Below, in pieces: positions 9,973-19,899 of a DNA stretch of 64,000 bases (position 1 is its first letter; each line of letters starts with the position of its first letter). Made by a program: the position numbers and the translations under genes. This DNA is from Microbacterium nymphoidis (GTDB lineage: Bacteria; Actinomycetota; Actinomycetes; Actinomycetales; Microbacteriaceae): NCBI RefSeq assembly GCF_021044885.1, contig NZ_JAJNOD010000007.1, forward strand, positions 1-64,000, given 5' to 3'. A model generated the notes under the pieces. The model saw only the letters and a list, made by a program, of their open reading frames with translations, was not told the origin of the DNA and ran no database searches.

Positions 9973-12235
9973 GGGGCTCCTTCTCCGCGGCGGAAGCCGC
10001 ATCATCCGGCGCGGCCGAGCCGGCACGATATGCGGCGCGCGCCTCGCGCCGACCGGGTTCAGGTGCCACGCCGCTGGCGGCATCAGCGCGGCGTCGGCGA
10101 ATCGTGCGCCAGGTACCCAGACTGAAGAGCACGACCACGATGGTGCCCAGCACCACGAGACCGATCGTCTCCCAATCGGCCCGTACGCGGATCTCGGCGT
10201 ACTGCACCGACCCGATCGCCACGCCGGTCGGGGACGCCGCACTCAATTCGAGAGTCACGTCCCCGTTGCTGATCCCGGCGGTGACCGGCACCGAGAAGCT
10301 GGTGTTGCTGTGCGCTGCCGCCTCCACGACCGTGGTCTTGCGCACGCCCAGTCGCAGATCGTGCGGAGTGGCCGTCACCACCACGGTCACCGGCAGGTCC
10401 AGATCATTGCGGATCTTCATCGGGATGTTGGAGCCGGAGCTCACCAGCGTCACGGTCTCCGGCCGCACGATGCTCACTGCACCGATGATCTCGTCACGCG
10501 TGCGTGTGCGCTGGGCGGCGACGAGGGAATCCCAGTCGTCGCGGCTGATCTCCGCCACCGAAAGCAGCTGGAGGATGCGCGCGCGTTCGCGTCCGATGAG
10601 GACGGCCGGCTCAGCGAGTACGGAGGAGAACGCCGTCACCTTTTCCTCGTCGGCCAGCAGCCCGCGCAACGCCTCCGCATGATCGGCAGAGGCATCTGTC
10701 GGGGTCGCTGACGTCAGCGCTGCGGCGACCGGCTGGGCGGCGAGCAGTTGCGACATCGGCTGCCCCGTGATGAGCGAGCCGGATGACACGGCATCGAGGG
10801 TGGCTCGCAGTGCTTCGGGGTGCGTTCCGGTGCCGCGGCCGATGACGGCGACGACACTGCCTCCCGTCTGCTCGGCATCGAGGCGGAGCAGAGCGGTTGC
10901 TGTCGCGAGAAGGGTGCCACGAGCCGTGGCGGACGGCTCCTCCGCGGCGGCGCGCAGGACATCGGCCAGTGCGGCGTCGTATCCGATCAGGGAGGAGTCG
11001 CCTACGACCTGCCGGGCGGCCATCGTGGCGAGCTGGTCGCTCGAGACCAGAACGGGGTTGCCCGCGGCCAGCGGGAGGACGGCGTCCGTCACGGTACCGG
11101 CGGCGGGCCACACCAGCGTGCCGAGTGCGTCGCCGACCTCGACCAGCTTCTCCAGCGAGGGCAGCGCAGGAGCACCGGAGGGGGCGGGCGTGGTCGGCGT
11201 GGGTGTCGGCGCGTCCGCGGCCGTCGGCGTCACCGATTCCGAGGGTGTCGGCGACGGAGATTCGGAAGGGAGCGGCTCCGCTCCCGGAAGACCCACGGCA
11301 GACTCGCGGAAGTTGTCCGGGGAGAGGTAGGCCTCCAGCGACAGCGGGGCAAGGAGCTCGGTGAGTCCAGCAGCCGCCTGCACCTGCGGGTCGGCATCGG
11401 CGAAGGGCAGGAGGAAGCGCTCGTTCTTCAGCGACAGCAGCTCCGCCAGCCATGTGACCGCGGACGGGGGCGCCGTCGAACCCAGGGCGCGAATGGCCGC
11501 AGGGATCGCCGGGTCGATGGCCAGGACCACGCTCGGCTCGTCGGCCGCTTCCAGGGCCGCGGTGAGTGCTCCGGTCGGACCCGTGAGCTCCGCGAGCCGA
11601 TCCAGCGACAGCAGACCACCGCCGGCAGCCGGCGCGGTGATCGGCAGCACCGTGGTGGTGGTGATCGGCGCTGCATCTGCGGCGACGAGGGTGATCACCG
11701 TGCGCTGCGTGAGGGACTGCGTCCCCGCCGAGTAATGCACCTGAGCGGCATAGACGCCGGGAATCAGAGCCAGCACGATCGGATCGGTCACCGCGGTGGT
11801 GATGATCGCCGACTCGACCGCTCCCCCGTTGACCGCAGGGACCGGTGTGCTGGATACCGGAACGGCGTCGGCGGTGCGTGCGCCGCTCATCCAGCCGAGC
11901 ACCGCCGCGCGATCTGCGAGCGGTTCGCGACTGAGCGAGAGGGAGACCGTTCCCGCCGGAAGGGGTTCGTCGCCGGGATTGGCGACATCGGCCGTCACGC
12001 GCAGGGGCTGACCGGGGCGGAGGATGCCGCCTGCCGCCGGAGACACCGAGAGCTCGGGCTCCGCGAGCGTGGGAGAGGGCGACGGGGTGGGCGCGGCGGA
12101 TGCCGGTGTGGAGATCCCGCCGCCGAAGACCGCGAGCACGATGGCCATGACGATGAAGGCGGCGGCACCTGCAGAGCGCAGGCGACGGCCGCGCGCGATC
12201 CGGGACGCCCGGACATCGAGGCTGATGGCAGTCAT
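9965..12235 (-). CDS. DUF6049-type secreted, membrane-anchored protein
   Basis: A 756-residue protein with an N-terminal hydrophobic segment (about residues 23-40, ending near STPASA), a large extracytoplasmic part and one C-terminal membrane helix (VLGTIVVVLFSLG) before a basic cytosolic tail. A Pro/Ser/Thr-rich insert (PSESPSPTPSESVTPT) looks like a flexible linker. Such proteins are conserved upstream of murJ in actinobacteria, which suggests a role linked to cell wall export, but no activity is established that I know. ATG 12235 has only a weak GAAGA binding site. It overlaps murJ by eight bases. Confidence 0.85.
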   Translation of the reverse strand: MTAISLDVRASRIARGRRLRSAGAAAFIVMAIVLAVFGGGISTPASAAPTPSPSPTLAEPELSVSPAAGGILRPGQPLRVTADVANPGDEPLPAGTVSLSLSREPLADRAAVLGWMSGARTADAVPVSSTPVPAVNGGAVESAIITTAVTDPIVLALIPGVYAAQVHYSAGTQSLTQRTVITLVAADAAPITTTTVLPITAPAAGGGLLSLDRLAELTGPTGALTAALEAADEPSVVLAIDPAIPAAIRALGSTAPPSAVTWLAELLSLKNERFLLPFADADPQVQAAAGLTELLAPLSLEAYLSPDNFRESAVGLPGAEPLPSESPSPTPSESVTPTAADAPTPTPTTPAPSGAPALPSLEKLVEVGDALGTLVWPAAGTVTDAVLPLAAGNPVLVSSDQLATMAARQVVGDSSLIGYDAALADVLRAAAEEPSATARGTLLATATALLRLDAEQTGGSVVAVIGRGTGTHPEALRATLDAVSSGSLITGQPMSQLLAAQPVAAALTSATPTDASADHAEALRGLLADEEKVTAFSSVLAEPAVLIGRERARILQLLSVAEISRDDWDSLVAAQRTRTRDEIIGAVSIVRPETVTLVSSGSNIPMKIRNDLDLPVTVVVTATPHDLRLGVRKTTVVEAAAHSNTSFSVPVTAGISNGDVTLELSAASPTGVAIGSVQYAEIRVRADWETIGLVVLGTIVVVLFSLGTWRTIRRRRADAASGVAPEPGRREARAAYRAGSAAPDDAASAAEKEPRG

Positions 12236-12390
12236 TGTGTCTTCGGGAGCCCGGGCGGACGCCCGCGAACCCGTGTCGATTCTAGGTCGTGCCGCCTGAC
12301 AGTTCGGATCCTCCGCGTCGTGTCCCTGACCGCCGTCACCCCGGGGGAATGCCGATCCACGGCCGTTGGCGCTTGAATGGGGAGGTGAAC

Positions 12391-13920
12391 GTGCATCCCG
12401 ATCCCGAGCTCGTCGCGCTCCTCGCGCACGACCTGCGAACCGCCGACTACACGTCCGAGCGCATCCGGGCCGCGTGGGGCGAGAGCGCCGATGACGCATA
12501 TGGACGCGGGATCCGCGTCGCTGCTGTGCGGGCGCTGGCCGATCGGGCCGACCCCCTCGCCACGCTCGCGCGACTGTTCGTGCTGGGTGTCCCGCAACCT
12601 GTCACCGCGGTTGCGGCAGCGCTGCCGTCGATCGGATTGGACGGGCTGCGCGCGCTGGGGATCGTCGCCGTCGAGGCGGATCAGGTGCGCGCCCGGTCGC
12701 TGCTTCGACCGCAGTCCTATGTCGACGAGTCCGGAATGGGTGAATGGCTGATCGCCAGTGATCTGGACGAAGTGGCTCTGGGTGGTCCGCTGCCGGATGA
12801 CCACGTGCTGGGAGTGGGCGGTGCGTCGCTCACTCTCGCCGGTCTCCAGCTCCCCCTCCCCGCAGGGCGGGTGCTGGACCTCGGCACGGGATGCGGCATC
12901 CAGGCGCTGCGGGCGCGTCGCTACGCCGACCGCGCGACCGGCACCGACATCTCCCCCTCCGCACTTGCTTACGCACGGTTCAACGCCCTGCTCAACGGCG
13001 TCGGCGACATCGATCTGCGCGAGGGCAGCCTGTTCGAGCCGGTGACCGGTGAGCGGTTCGACCGGATCGTCTCGAACCCGCCCTTCGTGATCACCCCTCG
13101 TCGCGACGACGTCCCCGCCTTCGACTACCGGGACGGCGGCATGCAGGGTGACGATCTGGTGGCGGCGGTGTTCGCGGGGGTCGGCGAGCACCTGGTCGAC
13201 GGCGGGATCGCCCAGTTCCTCGGCAACTGGGAATACCGCTGGGGCTCGGACGGGCTCGATCGCGTCCGTGAGTGGGTGCAATCGTCTCCCGTGCCCCTGG
13301 ACGCCTGGGTCATCGAACGCGAGCAGCTAGACCCGGTCGAGTACGCGTCGCTGTGGATCCGCGACGGCGGCACGGTGCCAGGAACCGCCGGACACGAGGC
13401 GCTGCTGAATGCCTGGCTGGACGATTTCGCTCACCGGCGCGTCACCCGGATCGGCTTCGGCTACGTCCTTCTGCGCCGCGCCATCGGTGAACCGACCCTC
13501 CGGCGCTTCGAGCGCGTCGACACCCCGATCCCCGCCGAAGGCTCGCTGGGCTCGCACCTCGCCGCGATGCTGGCCGCGCACGACCAGCTGGCGGAGCTGG
13601 ATGACGACGCGCTCGCGGCCCGCGCGCTCATCACGGCCCCCGACGTGTCAGAGGTTCGACACCATCTTCCCGGGCACGAAGACCCCACGGTGATCGAGCT
13701 GCGCCAGGGGACGGGCTTCGGTCGTGCTCTGTCGGTGGATCCCGCCGTCGCCGGCCTCGTGGGTGCCTGCGACGGCGAGCTCTCGGTGGGCTCGCTCGTG
13801 GCCGCCATCGCCCAGCTTCTGGAGGTGGACGCCGCAGAGCTCCGCGCCGACGTGATGCCGCGCGTGCGCGAACTCGTGCTCACCGGCTTCCTCCGCCTCC
13901 CGGGCGGGGATGCCGTATGA
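12391..13920 (+). CDS. Class I SAM-dependent methyltransferase with N-terminal DUF7059-like domain
   Basis: A 509-residue protein. Residues 1 to about 150 form a helical N-terminal domain. The methyltransferase core follows, with SAM motif VLDLGTGCGIQAL near 161-173 and the SNPPF motif near 229-233. NPPF/Y is shared by N6-adenine and N5-glutamine methyltransferases such as HemK, RsmC and YfcB, so an RNA or protein target is likely. GTG 12391 is chosen for GGAGG five bases upstream; longer starts exist but lack such a site. It is divergent from the DUF6049 gene and overlaps the next gene by ATGA. Confidence 0.85.
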   Translation: MHPDPELVALLAHDLRTADYTSERIRAAWGESADDAYGRGIRVAAVRALADRADPLATLARLFVLGVPQPVTAVAAALPSIGLDGLRALGIVAVEADQVRARSLLRPQSYVDESGMGEWLIASDLDEVALGGPLPDDHVLGVGGASLTLAGLQLPLPAGRVLDLGTGCGIQALRARRYADRATGTDISPSALAYARFNALLNGVGDIDLREGSLFEPVTGERFDRIVSNPPFVITPRRDDVPAFDYRDGGMQGDDLVAAVFAGVGEHLVDGGIAQFLGNWEYRWGSDGLDRVREWVQSSPVPLDAWVIEREQLDPVEYASLWIRDGGTVPGTAGHEALLNAWLDDFAHRRVTRIGFGYVLLRRAIGEPTLRRFERVDTPIPAEGSLGSHLAAMLAAHDQLAELDDDALAARALITAPDVSEVRHHLPGHEDPTVIELRQGTGFGRALSVDPAVAGLVGACDGELSVGSLVAAIAQLLEVDAAELRADVMPRVRELVLTGFLRLPGGDAV

Positions 13921-14345
13921 GCGTGGACGCACTGCTGCGCATGCTGCCGGAGCATCCGGCGCGGATCAGCGCGGACATCACCGCCTTCGACGAGGCGATG
14001 GCCGTGGGCGAGACCGCCCGCTTCCGTGACCCGGCTCGCTGGGAGGGCCTCGAGGTCGACCCGCGCTGGGCGGTGATCGGCGGCAACGACCACGGCGACA
14101 CCTGGCTGCTCGGCCCGGATGGCGGGGTCTGGCTCTTCGACAGCAACCACGGCCTGCAGTCGGCGCACCTGTTCGAAGCGCTCCGCATCGACATCACGGA
14201 GTGGCTGGTGCTGGCGCACGCGCTGCGCACCTTCGAGCGCATCCCGGATGCCTCCGACGACGACGTGATGAGACTGGACATGATGCTGGAGTCCATCTCC
14301 CCCGGGCTCGGCGACCGCTACCCGTATCCGCTCCCGTTCGCCTGA
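13917..14345 (+). CDS. Conserved hypothetical protein (possible SMI1/KNR4-like fold)
   Basis: A 142-residue soluble protein whose ATG overlaps the methyltransferase stop (ATGA), so it is probably co-translated. The centre, GNDHGDTWLLGPDGGVWLFD, resembles the turn-rich core of SMI1/KNR4/SUKH immunity-like proteins, but the match is by eye only. It is rich in Trp and Asp. No signal peptide or membrane segment is present. The function is not known. Confidence 0.7.
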   Translation: MSVDALLRMLPEHPARISADITAFDEAMAVGETARFRDPARWEGLEVDPRWAVIGGNDHGDTWLLGPDGGVWLFDSNHGLQSAHLFEALRIDITEWLVLAHALRTFERIPDASDDDVMRLDMMLESISPGLGDRYPYPLPFA

Positions 14346-14372
14346 GGCTCCGTGCCGCCGCCGGGTGGCACG

Positions 14373-14378
14373 TAAGCT
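14373..14378 (+). promoter_or_regulatory. TANNNT -10 element (TAAGCT) of the GNAT gene
   Basis: TAAGCT ends six bases before ATG 14385 and no Shine-Dalgarno is visible, so a leaderless transcript is likely. Confidence 0.6.
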
Positions 14379-14384
14379 GTCGCG

Positions 14385-15044
14385 ATGACGACGATCGACG
14401 ATGTGTGGCCGCTGTTCGGCCTGGAGCTGCGGACGCCCCGGCTGGTGCTCCGGCCGGCGCGGGACGAGGACATCCCCGCCGTCGTCGACGCCGCGACGGC
14501 CGGAGTGCACGATCCTGCGGTGATGCCGTTCTCGTTCCCGTGGACCGACCAGGCCCCCGAGGTCATGGGCCCGGCCATCGCGCGCTATCACTGGAGCATG
14601 CGTGCCGCCATTCAGCCGCAGTCCTGGACCGTGCTGTTCGCGATCATCCACGACGGCGTCGTCATCGGCGTGCAGGACCTCGCCGGACACCAGTTCCCGC
14701 AGCTTCGGGAGGTCTCCACCGGTTCGTGGCTCACGCAGTCCGTGCACGGGCGCGGGCTGGGCAAGGAGATGCGCCAGGCGGTGCTGAGCTTCGCCTTCGA
14801 CCATCTCGGCGCGCGCGAGGCGACGTCGGGCGCCGCCGAATGGAACGCCTCCTCGCTCGGAGTCTCTCGTGCTCTTGGATATACCGATGACGGCATACAA
14901 CGTGCTGTCACCCGTCCGGACACCGTCGAGACGATGGTCCGGCTCCGTGTGAGCAAGGAGGACTTCGTCCGCCCGGAATGGGACCTTGAGGTCAGCGGCG
15001 TAGCTCCGGTTCGCGCGTTCCTCGGTCTCGGGGACCACGCATGA
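14385..15044 (+). CDS. GNAT family N-acetyltransferase
   Basis: A 219-residue acetyl-CoA-dependent transferase of the RimJ/RimL-like type. It opens with the TPRLVLRPARDEDI strand-helix typical of the group. The acetyl-CoA loop is Q-S-V-H-G-R-G-L-G-K-E around residues 120-132, and the conserved NxxS motif is EWNASSLGVSRALGY. The substrate cannot be told. It has its own leaderless-type promoter. Confidence 0.88.
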   Translation: MTTIDDVWPLFGLELRTPRLVLRPARDEDIPAVVDAATAGVHDPAVMPFSFPWTDQAPEVMGPAIARYHWSMRAAIQPQSWTVLFAIIHDGVVIGVQDLAGHQFPQLREVSTGSWLTQSVHGRGLGKEMRQAVLSFAFDHLGAREATSGAAEWNASSLGVSRALGYTDDGIQRAVTRPDTVETMVRLRVSKEDFVRPEWDLEVSGVAPVRAFLGLGDHA

Positions 15045-15064
15045 ACGCGTGACAGCCGCCCCGG

Positions 15065-15070
15065 TAGGCT
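15065..15070 (+). promoter_or_regulatory. TANNNT -10 element (TAGGCT) of cca
   Basis: TAGGCT ends seven bases before ATG 15078, which matches a leaderless start. Confidence 0.6.
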
Positions 15071-15077
15071 GGAAGTC

Positions 15078-16508
15078 ATGCTGAACATGGCTGAGGGAGT
15101 TGCGCGCCTGGGCGCCATCGCAGCGAATCCGGTGGTAGCCACGGTCGCGGAGGCGTTCGCCGCCGCCGGTCACGATCTGTCGCTGGTGGGCGGTCCGGTG
15201 CGCGACGCGCTGCTGGGCCGTCCGGTGCACGACCTCGACTTCACCACCGACGCGAGCCCCGACCAGATCCTCGCCATCGTGAAGCCCATCTCCAGCACGC
15301 ACTGGGACATCGGGCGCGCGTTCGGAACGATCGGTGCCCGCGTCCAGGGCGAGAACGTCGAGATCACCACGTACCGCGCCGACGAGTACGACGGCGTGAC
15401 CCGCAAGCCCGTGGTGGCCTTCGGCGACTCCCTCGAGGCCGACCTCACCCGTCGTGACTTCACCGTGAACGCCATGGCGCTGCGCGTTCCGCAGGCGCAG
15501 CTGGTGGATCCCACCGGCGGCATCGAGGATCTGGTGGCCGGCGTGCTGCGCACCCCCATCGACCCCGCCATCAGCTTCGGCGATGACCCCCTGCGCATGC
15601 TGCGCGCAGCGCGCTTCTCCTCGCAGCTGGAGTTCGAGGTCGCTCCCGAGACCGTCGCGGCGATCACCTCGCTGCGCAGCACCCTCGGCATCGTCTCCCC
15701 GGAGCGCATCCAGTCCGAACTGGTCCGGCTGCTGCAGACCGACGATCCCTCGCGCGGGCTGCGACTGCTGGTGGACACCGGGCTGATCGAGGAGTTCCTG
15801 CCGGAGATCTCCGAACTGCGGCTCGAAACGGATGAGCACCACCACCACAAGGACGTCTACGAGCACTCGCTGACGGTGCTCGCCCAGGCGATCCAGCTGG
15901 AGAAGAGCCGTTTCCCGGATGCCGAGCCGGACGTCGCGCTTCGACTTGCGGCGCTGCTGCACGACATCGGCAAGCCCCGCACCCGCAAGCTCGAACCGGG
16001 TGGTGTCGTGAGCTTTCACCACCACGACGTCGTGGGTGCCCGGATGGCACGCAAGCGGCTTCAGGCCCTGCGCTTCGACAACGACACCATCTCGTCCGTC
16101 ACTCAGCTGATCGAGCAGCACCTGCGCTTCTTCGGTTACGCCGAGGGCACGTGGACGGACTCGGCCGTTCGTCGTTATGTCCGTGACGCCGGCGATGAGC
16201 TGGCACGGCTGCACATCCTCACCCGCGCTGATGTGACCACGCGCAACAAGCGCAAGGCCGCGCGTCTTGCCGGTGCCTATGACGACATCGAACGTCGCAT
16301 CGACGAGCTCGCCGCGCAGGAGGAGCTGGATTCGCTGCGTCCCGCCCTGGACGGCAATCGCATCCAGGAGGTGCTGGGCATCCGCCCCGGCCGCGAAGTC
16401 GGCGAGGCCTACCGCTTCCTCATGGACATCCGGCTCGATGAGGGTGTGATCTCGGAGGCGGATGCGGAAGAGCGACTGCGCGCCTGGTGGGCTGAACGCT
16501 CGGGCTGA
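15078..16508 (+). CDS. cca: CCA tRNA nucleotidyltransferase
   Basis: A 476-residue class II enzyme that adds or repairs the 3' CCA end of tRNAs. The nucleotidyltransferase motif LVGGPVRDALLG with DLDFTTD (the two metal-binding Asp) lies within residues 35-60. The RRDFTVNAMAL motif and the poly(A)-polymerase head follow, and a C-terminal HD domain carries LAALLHDIGKPRTR, giving possible phosphohydrolase activity. Its presence within the murJ/trx neighbourhood is typical of actinobacteria. It appears to be transcribed leaderlessly. Confidence 0.95.
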   Translation: MLNMAEGVARLGAIAANPVVATVAEAFAAAGHDLSLVGGPVRDALLGRPVHDLDFTTDASPDQILAIVKPISSTHWDIGRAFGTIGARVQGENVEITTYRADEYDGVTRKPVVAFGDSLEADLTRRDFTVNAMALRVPQAQLVDPTGGIEDLVAGVLRTPIDPAISFGDDPLRMLRAARFSSQLEFEVAPETVAAITSLRSTLGIVSPERIQSELVRLLQTDDPSRGLRLLVDTGLIEEFLPEISELRLETDEHHHHKDVYEHSLTVLAQAIQLEKSRFPDAEPDVALRLAALLHDIGKPRTRKLEPGGVVSFHHHDVVGARMARKRLQALRFDNDTISSVTQLIEQHLRFFGYAEGTWTDSAVRRYVRDAGDELARLHILTRADVTTRNKRKAARLAGAYDDIERRIDELAAQEELDSLRPALDGNRIQEVLGIRPGREVGEAYRFLMDIRLDEGVISEADAEERLRAWWAERSG

Positions 16509-16569
16509 GACACCTCTCCTCATCGACTCCTGTGACGAGCGCGTTCACGGTTCGTTCCGGTTGAGGGCG

Positions 16570-16575
16570 TACGGT
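16570..16575 (+). promoter_or_regulatory. -10 element (TACGGT) of the corA gene
   Basis: TACGGT lies about 39 bp before ATG 16614, implying a short leader that includes the GGGGAGG binding site near 16602-16608. Confidence 0.55.
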
Positions 16576-16613
16576 GGAACGTTGCACACGCACACACAAC
16601 CCGGGGAGGTCCG

Positions 16614-17696
16614 ATGAGTATCCGCAATGATCAGCCGCGAGTGAACCGTCTGGATCCGCATCGCCTCATCCCGGCACGAAGGCCCATCCCGCCAGCACCG
16701 CCCGCGGGCAGCCGCGGCACCCGCACGGTCCACCTCTTCCGCGATGGTTCACGGATTCCCGGCGACGAGTCCGCCACGCTCGCCGAGGCCGTCGCGTACG
16801 CCGATGGCGAGTCGAACCACCTCGCGGTGATCGGCTACGACCTGCCCACACCGGATCAGATCGCAGAGCTGGCCGAGCAGTTCGACCTGCACCCGATCCT
16901 CGTGGAGGATCTGGAGAACGCGGGTCAGCGTCCGAAGGTGGAGCGCTACGGAGACGTGCTCTTCGTGGTGGTCCGCTCCGCCCTGTACCGCGACTGGACG
17001 GAAGAGGTCGAGTTCGCGGAGTTCCACCTCATCGTCCGCGGCAACACCGTGGCGGTCATCTGCCAGGACCGTGAGAAGGAGCAGAAGTGGGACCTGGAGC
17101 AGTTCGGTGGCGACCCCGAACTGCTCGCGCTGGGCTCCGAGGCCGTCGTGTACACCGTGCTCGACACGATCGTCGACGGCTACGCTTCTGCGCTCGACGG
17201 CCTGGACGTGGACAAGGAGCAGATCGAGCGTCAGGTGTTCACCGGGGAGCGCTCGGTGACGGAGCGCATCTATCGCCTGAGTCGCGAGGTCATCGACCTG
17301 CAGCACGCCGCGAGCCCGATGGGCCTCGTCCTGGTGCGTCTGCGCGCGGGTTTCGGCAAGTACCGGGTCGCGGAAGAGCTGCAGACCCATCTGCAGGATG
17401 TGGGTGACCACCTCTCCCGAGCCACCACCCGGACCACCGATCTGCGCGACGCGCTCAATCAGATCCTCAGCGTGAACTCGACCCTGGTGACACAGCGCCA
17501 GAACGAGGACATGAAGAAGATCTCCGGCTGGGCGGCCATTCTGTTCGCCCCCACGCTCATCGGCGCGATCTACGGCATGAACTTCGACAACATGCCCGAG
17601 TTGCACTGGGATTTCGGTTACCCGCTGGCCGTGGGGGCGATGCTCCTGCTCGGGGTGGGACTGTGGCTGGTGTTCCGCCGAAAAGACTGGATGTGA
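16614..17696 (+). CDS. corA: CorA family magnesium/cobalt transporter
   Basis: A 360-residue channel subunit. A large cytosolic N-terminal domain is followed by two C-terminal membrane helices. The selectivity motif GMNFDNMPE falls between them (around residue 322), matching the CorA GMN signature. The basic tail RRKDWM is also typical. It would assemble as a pentamer in the cytoplasmic membrane to carry Mg2+. GGGGAGG stands five bases before ATG 16614. Confidence 0.95.
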   Translation: MSIRNDQPRVNRLDPHRLIPARRPIPPAPPAGSRGTRTVHLFRDGSRIPGDESATLAEAVAYADGESNHLAVIGYDLPTPDQIAELAEQFDLHPILVEDLENAGQRPKVERYGDVLFVVVRSALYRDWTEEVEFAEFHLIVRGNTVAVICQDREKEQKWDLEQFGGDPELLALGSEAVVYTVLDTIVDGYASALDGLDVDKEQIERQVFTGERSVTERIYRLSREVIDLQHAASPMGLVLVRLRAGFGKYRVAEELQTHLQDVGDHLSRATTRTTDLRDALNQILSVNSTLVTQRQNEDMKKISGWAAILFAPTLIGAIYGMNFDNMPELHWDFGYPLAVGAMLLLGVGLWLVFRRKDWM

Positions 17697-17723
17697 CGCT
17701 CCCGGCGGCGGTGCGGGGTGGCG

Positions 17724-17729
17724 TAGCGT
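17724..17729 (+). promoter_or_regulatory. TANNNT -10 element (TAGCGT) of mdh
   Basis: TAGCGT ends six bases before ATG 17736, consistent with a leaderless mRNA. Confidence 0.55.
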
Positions 17730-17735
17730 GAGGGC

Positions 17736-18728
17736 ATGACCCACACCACGCAGAGCCCGCTTCGCATCGCCGTCACCGGAGCCGCCGGACAGATCGGCTA
17801 CAACCTGCTGTTCCGCATCGCCAGCGGAGCAATCGCCGGCGATCGCCCCGTGGAGCTGCGCCTGCTGGAGATCGAACCAGCGCTGCCCGCCCTGGAGGGC
17901 GTGGTGATGGAACTGCAGGACGGAGCATTCCCGGGACTTGCCGGTGTGGAGATCGGATCCGACCCGGAGAAGGTCTTCGACGGCGTCAACCTGGCCCTCC
18001 TTGTGGGTGCCCGGCCCCGCGGTCCCGGCATGGAGCGCGGCGATCTGCTGGCGGCCAACGGCGCGATCTTCAGCACACAGGGTGCCGCCCTGAACACCGT
18101 GGCCGCCGACGATCTGCGCGTCATCGTGACGGGGAACCCCGCCAACACCAATGCGCTGATCGCCTCGACCCACGCGCCCGACGTTCCCGCTTCGCGCTTC
18201 AGCGCGCTCACGCGTCTTGACCACAACCGTGCCCTGGCCCAGCTCGCCCAGCACACGCACCGTCCGGTCTCCGCCATCCGGCGCATGAGCATCTGGGGCA
18301 ACCACTCGGCCACCCAGTTCCCCGACATCTCGGCGGCCACGATCGACGGCGCCCCCGCGGTGGACTATGTGGATCGCGCGTGGGTGGAGGAGTTCTTCAT
18401 TCCGACTGTGGCGCAGCGCGGTGCGGCCATCATCGCCGCTCGCGGCCTGTCTTCGGCGGCGTCGGCGGCCTCCGCGACGGTGGACGCAGCGCGTGATCTG
18501 CTCGGCGGAACGGCTCGTCACGACTGGACGTCGATGGCGGTGGTCTCGGACGGCTCCTACGGAGTGCCGGAGGGCCTGTTCTCCTCGTTCCCGGTGACCA
18601 CCGCGGATGGAGACTGGAGCATTGTGCCGGGTCTCGCCGTGGACGACTTCGCGCGTTCGCGTATCGATGCATCAGTGGCCGAGCTGATCTCCGAGCGCGA
18701 CGCGGTTCGCGAGCTCGGGCTGATCTGA
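17736..18728 (+). CDS. mdh: Malate dehydrogenase
   Basis: A 330-residue NAD-dependent enzyme converting malate and oxaloacetate in the TCA cycle, of the cytosolic-type group. NAD-binding GAAGQIGYN is at residues 15-23, substrate loop [11 protein letters not shown] near 90, and the active-site segments LTRLDHNRA and [12 protein letters not shown] are present. The Arg residues that select malate over lactate are in the loop. It has its own leaderless-type promoter and ends near a 16-bp palindrome. Confidence 0.97.
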   Translation: MTHTTQSPLRIAVTGAAGQIGYNLLFRIASGAIAGDRPVELRLLEIEPALPALEGVVMELQDGAFPGLAGVEIGSDPEKVFDGVNLALLVGARPRGPGMERGDLLAANGAIFSTQGAALNTVAADDLRVIVTGNPANTNALIASTHAPDVPASRFSALTRLDHNRALAQLAQHTHRPVSAIRRMSIWGNHSATQFPDISAATIDGAPAVDYVDRAWVEEFFIPTVAQRGAAIIAARGLSSAASAASATVDAARDLLGGTARHDWTSMAVVSDGSYGVPEGLFSSFPVTTADGDWSIVPGLAVDDFARSRIDASVAELISERDAVRELGLI

Positions 18729-18732
18729 ACGT

Positions 18733-18748
18733 ATTCCGCGCGCGGAAT
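18733..18748. repeat. 16-bp perfect palindrome between convergent genes
   Basis: ATTCCGCG followed directly by CGCGGAAT lies between the stops of mdh and the leftward 18754 gene. There is no loop, so a terminator role is uncertain; it could also bind a protein. Confidence 0.6.
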
Positions 18749-18753
18749 GTCCC

Positions 18754-19899
18754 TCAGTTGGCGTCGGCGATCAGGATGGGAATCAGGATCGACCCGAAGA
18801 CGACGGCGATTCCGCCGAGGATGATGCCGCCCGTCGTGAGCTGACGCCTGATCCGGCTGGCCCGCGAGAGATCCTTCAGGCGTGCGCCTGCGGCGGCCAC
18901 ATCCGGCTTGGGGCGTGCCAGCGCGCGTGGTGTGCCGCGAGGGGCCACGCGCCGCTTCGAGTCATCCCGCCACTGATCCCACTGCTCGAGTTTGTCCTCG
19001 ATCGCGGCGATGAGCTCGAGCGTGCGCGTCCACGACTCCACCTTCGCCCCTCGCAGGCGCCGCTCGTTCCCCGACACGATGAGCCAGTTGTCGACGATCT
19101 CCACGCTGCAGCCGTGCGCGCGGTCGATGAACAGCGCCATGATGTCGGGCGTGAACAGGTACAGCGCATCGCGTTCGTAACCCGGCGGGCAGTACAGGCG
19201 GAAGTACCGGTCGAAATCGCCCTCCAGGCTGAGGAACTGATCCGGATCGACGCCGTTCGGAGCCGCGACCGCGTTGCCCAGACGGAACCCGGTCGGCATC
19301 GCCTGCAGCACGATGTTCGGGAGCTTCTGCGGCAGTGCGAGAGCGAGATAATCCTGACGGACGATCGCCGTCGACTTTCCGGAGTCGACGGTGGTCTGGA
19401 AGATGCCGAGTTCGATGCGCGGTGCGCGGCGCAACCGCACGAGATCGAGCACCTTGCGATCGGTGCCGAACTTCATCGAGCGCGCCGGCGGGATGGCGAG
19501 GGTCTCGATGTCGAAGTCCCAGCCGTTCTCCCGCGCCAGCAGCAGGGTGCGTGCGCGCCGGATCAGGCGCTGACGCTCCTCGTACTGCTGCAGGATGCCG
19601 AGGGCGACCGCCACCAGCCCCAGCGGGATGATCCAGCGCAGCGAGCCGATCGGATCGTTCCACACGTTCAGCGCGATGACGATGATGCCCGCGGCGGCAC
19701 TCACGACGATGACCGCTCCGATGATCCAGGCGACGGTCGTCAGCGCTCCCAGCTGGATGCGCGACCACAGGGGCAGCTTCAGGCTGCTGCGTCCCGAGGC
19801 CTGCTCGCGCGGCGTCGGCGTCACCGCATCGATCAGCTCGCGAGCCTCTCGATACGAGAGTGGACGGGTGAGCGCACTCGTCGTCATCCCCACGCGCAT
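18754..19899 (-). CDS. Membrane protein, paralog 1 of a three-member family
   Basis: A 381-residue protein with two central N-terminal membrane helices (LTTVAWIIGAVIVVSAAAG and a following WIIPLGLVAVALGIL), a large soluble middle part and a C-terminal membrane helix (GGIILGGIAVVFGSILIPIL). The middle has the shared family signature GDFDRYFRLYCPPGYERDALYLF, also found in the genes at 26387 and 33578 of this window. The family resembles DUF3137-like proteins by layout only, and I cannot name it with confidence. ATG 19899 has GGAG at a good distance; ATG 19905 is also possible. Confidence 0.8.
   Translation of the reverse strand: MRVGMTTSALTRPLSYREARELIDAVTPTPREQASGRSSLKLPLWSRIQLGALTTVAWIIGAVIVVSAAAGIIVIALNVWNDPIGSLRWIIPLGLVAVALGILQQYEERQRLIRRARTLLLARENGWDFDIETLAIPPARSMKFGTDRKVLDLVRLRRAPRIELGIFQTTVDSGKSTAIVRQDYLALALPQKLPNIVLQAMPTGFRLGNAVAAPNGVDPDQFLSLEGDFDRYFRLYCPPGYERDALYLFTPDIMALFIDRAHGCSVEIVDNWLIVSGNERRLRGAKVESWTRTLELIAAIEDKLEQWDQWRDDSKRRVAPRGTPRALARPKPDVAAAGARLKDLSRASRIRRQLTTGGIILGGIAVVFGSILIPILIADAN

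Noticed and set aside
13461..16523. 1020-residue minus-strand frame
   Set aside because: It lies antisense to the GNAT and cca genes; high GC at third positions creates such long antisense frames.
16749..18521. 590-residue minus-strand frame
   Set aside because: Antisense to corA and mdh, rich in Arg/His/Gly, without a recognisable motif.
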